This document shows positions 5,552-6,828 of a stretch of DNA of 6,828 nt, piece by piece (position 1 is the stretch's first letter; each line of letters begins with the position of its first letter). The position numbers and the translations under genes were made by a program. Below the pieces are notes generated by a model, which ran no database searches, was not told where the DNA came from, and saw only the letters and a list, made by a program, of their open reading frames with translations. Source of the stretch: a bacterium (lineage in GTDB: Bacteria; Patescibacteriota; Microgenomatia; UBA8517); NCBI GenBank assembly GCA_021824385.1, contig JAKAKU010000109.1, positions 1-6,828 on the forward strand, in the 5' to 3' direction.

Positions 5552-6828
5552 ATGAATGACCAAGTACGCGAAGTAAAAGAGAAAACAGATATTGTTGCTC
5601 TCATTGGTGAGCATGTAACACTTAAAAAAGCAGGCCGGCATTGGAAAGGCTTGTGCCCGTTTCATAATGAAAAAACTCCCTCGTTTACCGTTTCACCTGA
5701 ACTTCAACTCTATAAATGTTTTGGTTGCGGGAAGTCGGGAGACGTATTTACTTTTTTGGAAGAGTACGAAGGTCTTGAATTCCCTGATGCATTAAAAGTC
5801 TTGGCACAAAAGGCAGGTGTTGAACTCATACAAACAAAAGGTGTTGAGGGCGGAAAAAAGGAAATTCTCTACGAAGTAAACGATTTAGCCGCAAAGTTTT
5901 ACCATTACGTGCTTATGAATCTTGCCAGTGGGAAAGATTCACTGACGTATTTTATTGATAAACGAGGTCTTACCAAAGACACCATCGAAGCATTCTTGTT
6001 GGGAGCGGCACCCGAATCACCCCATGCATTGTTTGATTTTTTGGCTCGTAAAAAAAACATTTCACCTGAAACCCTTGTTGAAGCTGGTCTCGTGTTCAAA
6101 ACTGATAGAGGGGACTACATTGATCGCTTTCGCGGACGCGCAATTTTCCCAATTCAAAATGCCCGAGGCGCAACCATTGCGCTCGCAGGTCGCATTCTCC
6201 CCGGGCCGATGGAGAAGAAGCTTGCTAAATATATCAACTCTCCAGAAACGCCCATTTACCATAAAAGTGAATCGCTTTTTGGACTTCCGCAATCAAGAGC
6301 TGAAATTAAGCGGACAAAAGCTGCCGTTGTTGTCGAGGGAGAGGTAGACATGATTTCATCGTGGCAGCACGGCGTTAAAAATGTAGTTGCCATTAAAGGA
6401 TCTGCATTCACTGATTCACATGCGAGAGTATTAAGTCGACTAGCGACGAGTGTGATTCTTGCGCTTGATGCCGACTTTGCTGGCGGAAACGCCGCCATGA
6501 AAGGAATCTCAGAAGCACAAAAATTCGGGCTTGAGGTAAAAGTTGCAAATCTTGGGGAATATAAAGATCCTGACGAATTTGCTAGGGCCGATGAGCTGGG
6601 GTATCAAAAAGCACTCAGTACTTCAGTAAATGTGTGGGACTTTTTGGTTGAACTTATGTTTTCGCGTTACTCAATTGATACGGCACAAGGGAAGCTTGAG
6701 CTCTCACGTGCGCTCATTCCATATTTGTCTCATATCGAGGACCCCATTTTACAGGCTCATTATGTACGGCTTGTTGCTGGAAGACTTTCTGTACCTGAAT
6801 CAGCGGTTATGAGCTCATTAAAAAGTGT
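5552..6828 (+). CDS. dnaG: DNA primase DnaG, 3' end cut by window
   Basis: Primase makes the RNA primers for replication, acting with the replicative helicase at the fork. The first 425 residues are present and the window ends inside the reading frame. The N-terminal CHC2 zinc finger has C35, H38, C56 and C59 (CPFHNEKTPSF...YKCFGCGKSGD). The RNA-polymerase domain has DRFRGRAIFPI (191-201) with basic R192/R194, then AGRILP and the KYINSPETPIYHKSESLFGL region (226-245). The Toprim core follows: VVEGEVDM (E262, D266) and LALDADFAGGNAA (D306, D308), where Ala replaces the usual Gly of DGD. The helical part from ~355 begins the linker toward the helicase-binding C-terminus, which is not seen. ATG 5552 follows a TATAAT by 6 nt, with no ribosome-binding site. 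The identification is secure; the sigma factor gene that often follows dnaG would lie outside. Confidence 0.97.
   Translation, partial: MNDQVREVKEKTDIVALIGEHVTLKKAGRHWKGLCPFHNEKTPSFTVSPELQLYKCFGCGKSGDVFTFLEEYEGLEFPDALKVLAQKAGVELIQTKGVEGGKKEILYEVNDLAAKFYHYVLMNLASGKDSLTYFIDKRGLTKDTIEAFLLGAAPESPHALFDFLARKKNISPETLVEAGLVFKTDRGDYIDRFRGRAIFPIQNARGATIALAGRILPGPMEKKLAKYINSPETPIYHKSESLFGLPQSRAEIKRTKAAVVVEGEVDMISSWQHGVKNVVAIKGSAFTDSHARVLSRLATSVILALDADFAGGNAAMKGISEAQKFGLEVKVANLGEYKDPDEFARADELGYQKALSTSVNVWDFLVELMFSRYSIDTAQGKLELSRALIPYLSHIEDPILQAHYVRLVAGRLSVPESAVMSSLKS

Noticed and set aside
6467..6475. Ala in place of Gly in the DnaG DGD motif (LDAD) as a sign of inactivity
   Set aside because: Both metal-binding aspartates and the other Toprim and zinc-finger residues are kept; this is likely ordinary family variation.

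Overview
The window looks like a piece of a small, fairly AT-rich bacterial genome, most probably a Patescibacteria/CPR lineage (Parcubacteria-like). That placement is inferred from compact gene packing, a surface protein and a zinc-binding protein anchored by N-terminal helices without a lipobox, promoter boxes sitting directly before start codons, and the gene repertoire. No marker was compared. TGA ends the gene at 4980-5489 and tryptophan is TGG, so the UGA=Gly code of Absconditabacteria/Gracilibacteria is unlikely.

Layout. 1-120: two perfect 55-bp copies of a GC-rich direct repeat 65 bp apart, at the window edge. 151-822 (+): an unrecognised membrane-anchored extracytoplasmic protein. 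827-3268 (-): a complete zinc-type ABC importer in the order znuA (binding protein), znuC (ATPase), znuB (permease), spaced 9 and 3 nt apart. 3335-4006 (+): a Nudix-fold protein with a broken Nudix box, followed after 10 nt by tRNA-Ser(GGA) and tRNA-Arg(CCG), probably one transcript. 4011-4886 (-): a UbiA-family prenyltransferase whose stop lies 4 nt from the tRNA-Arg end. 4980-5489 (+): an unrecognised protein closed by a textbook intrinsic terminator (5504-5528). 5552-6828 (+): DNA primase dnaG, cut by the window end after 425 codons.

The clearest window-wide pattern is regulatory. Five transcription units (the 151 gene, znuA, the Nudix gene, ubiA-like, dnaG) each have a TATAAT-like hexamer only 6-8 nt before an ATG. 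Transcription should therefore begin at or within a base or two of the start codon, giving leaderless mRNAs. The pattern also corrects two starts (151 rather than 136; 4886 rather than 4895). The gene at 4980 differs: it has a -35/-10 pair, a GAGG ribosome-binding site and a GTG start.

Functionally the genes are mixed: zinc uptake, translation (tRNAs), replication (primase, itself a zinc protein), an isoprenoid transferase and two orphans. I do not see a defence system, CRISPR array, transposase or phage module. The items most worth following are the promoter geometry, the Nudix-tRNA transcript, the tRNA-Arg with two A-C mispairs, the two orphan proteins and the repeat.
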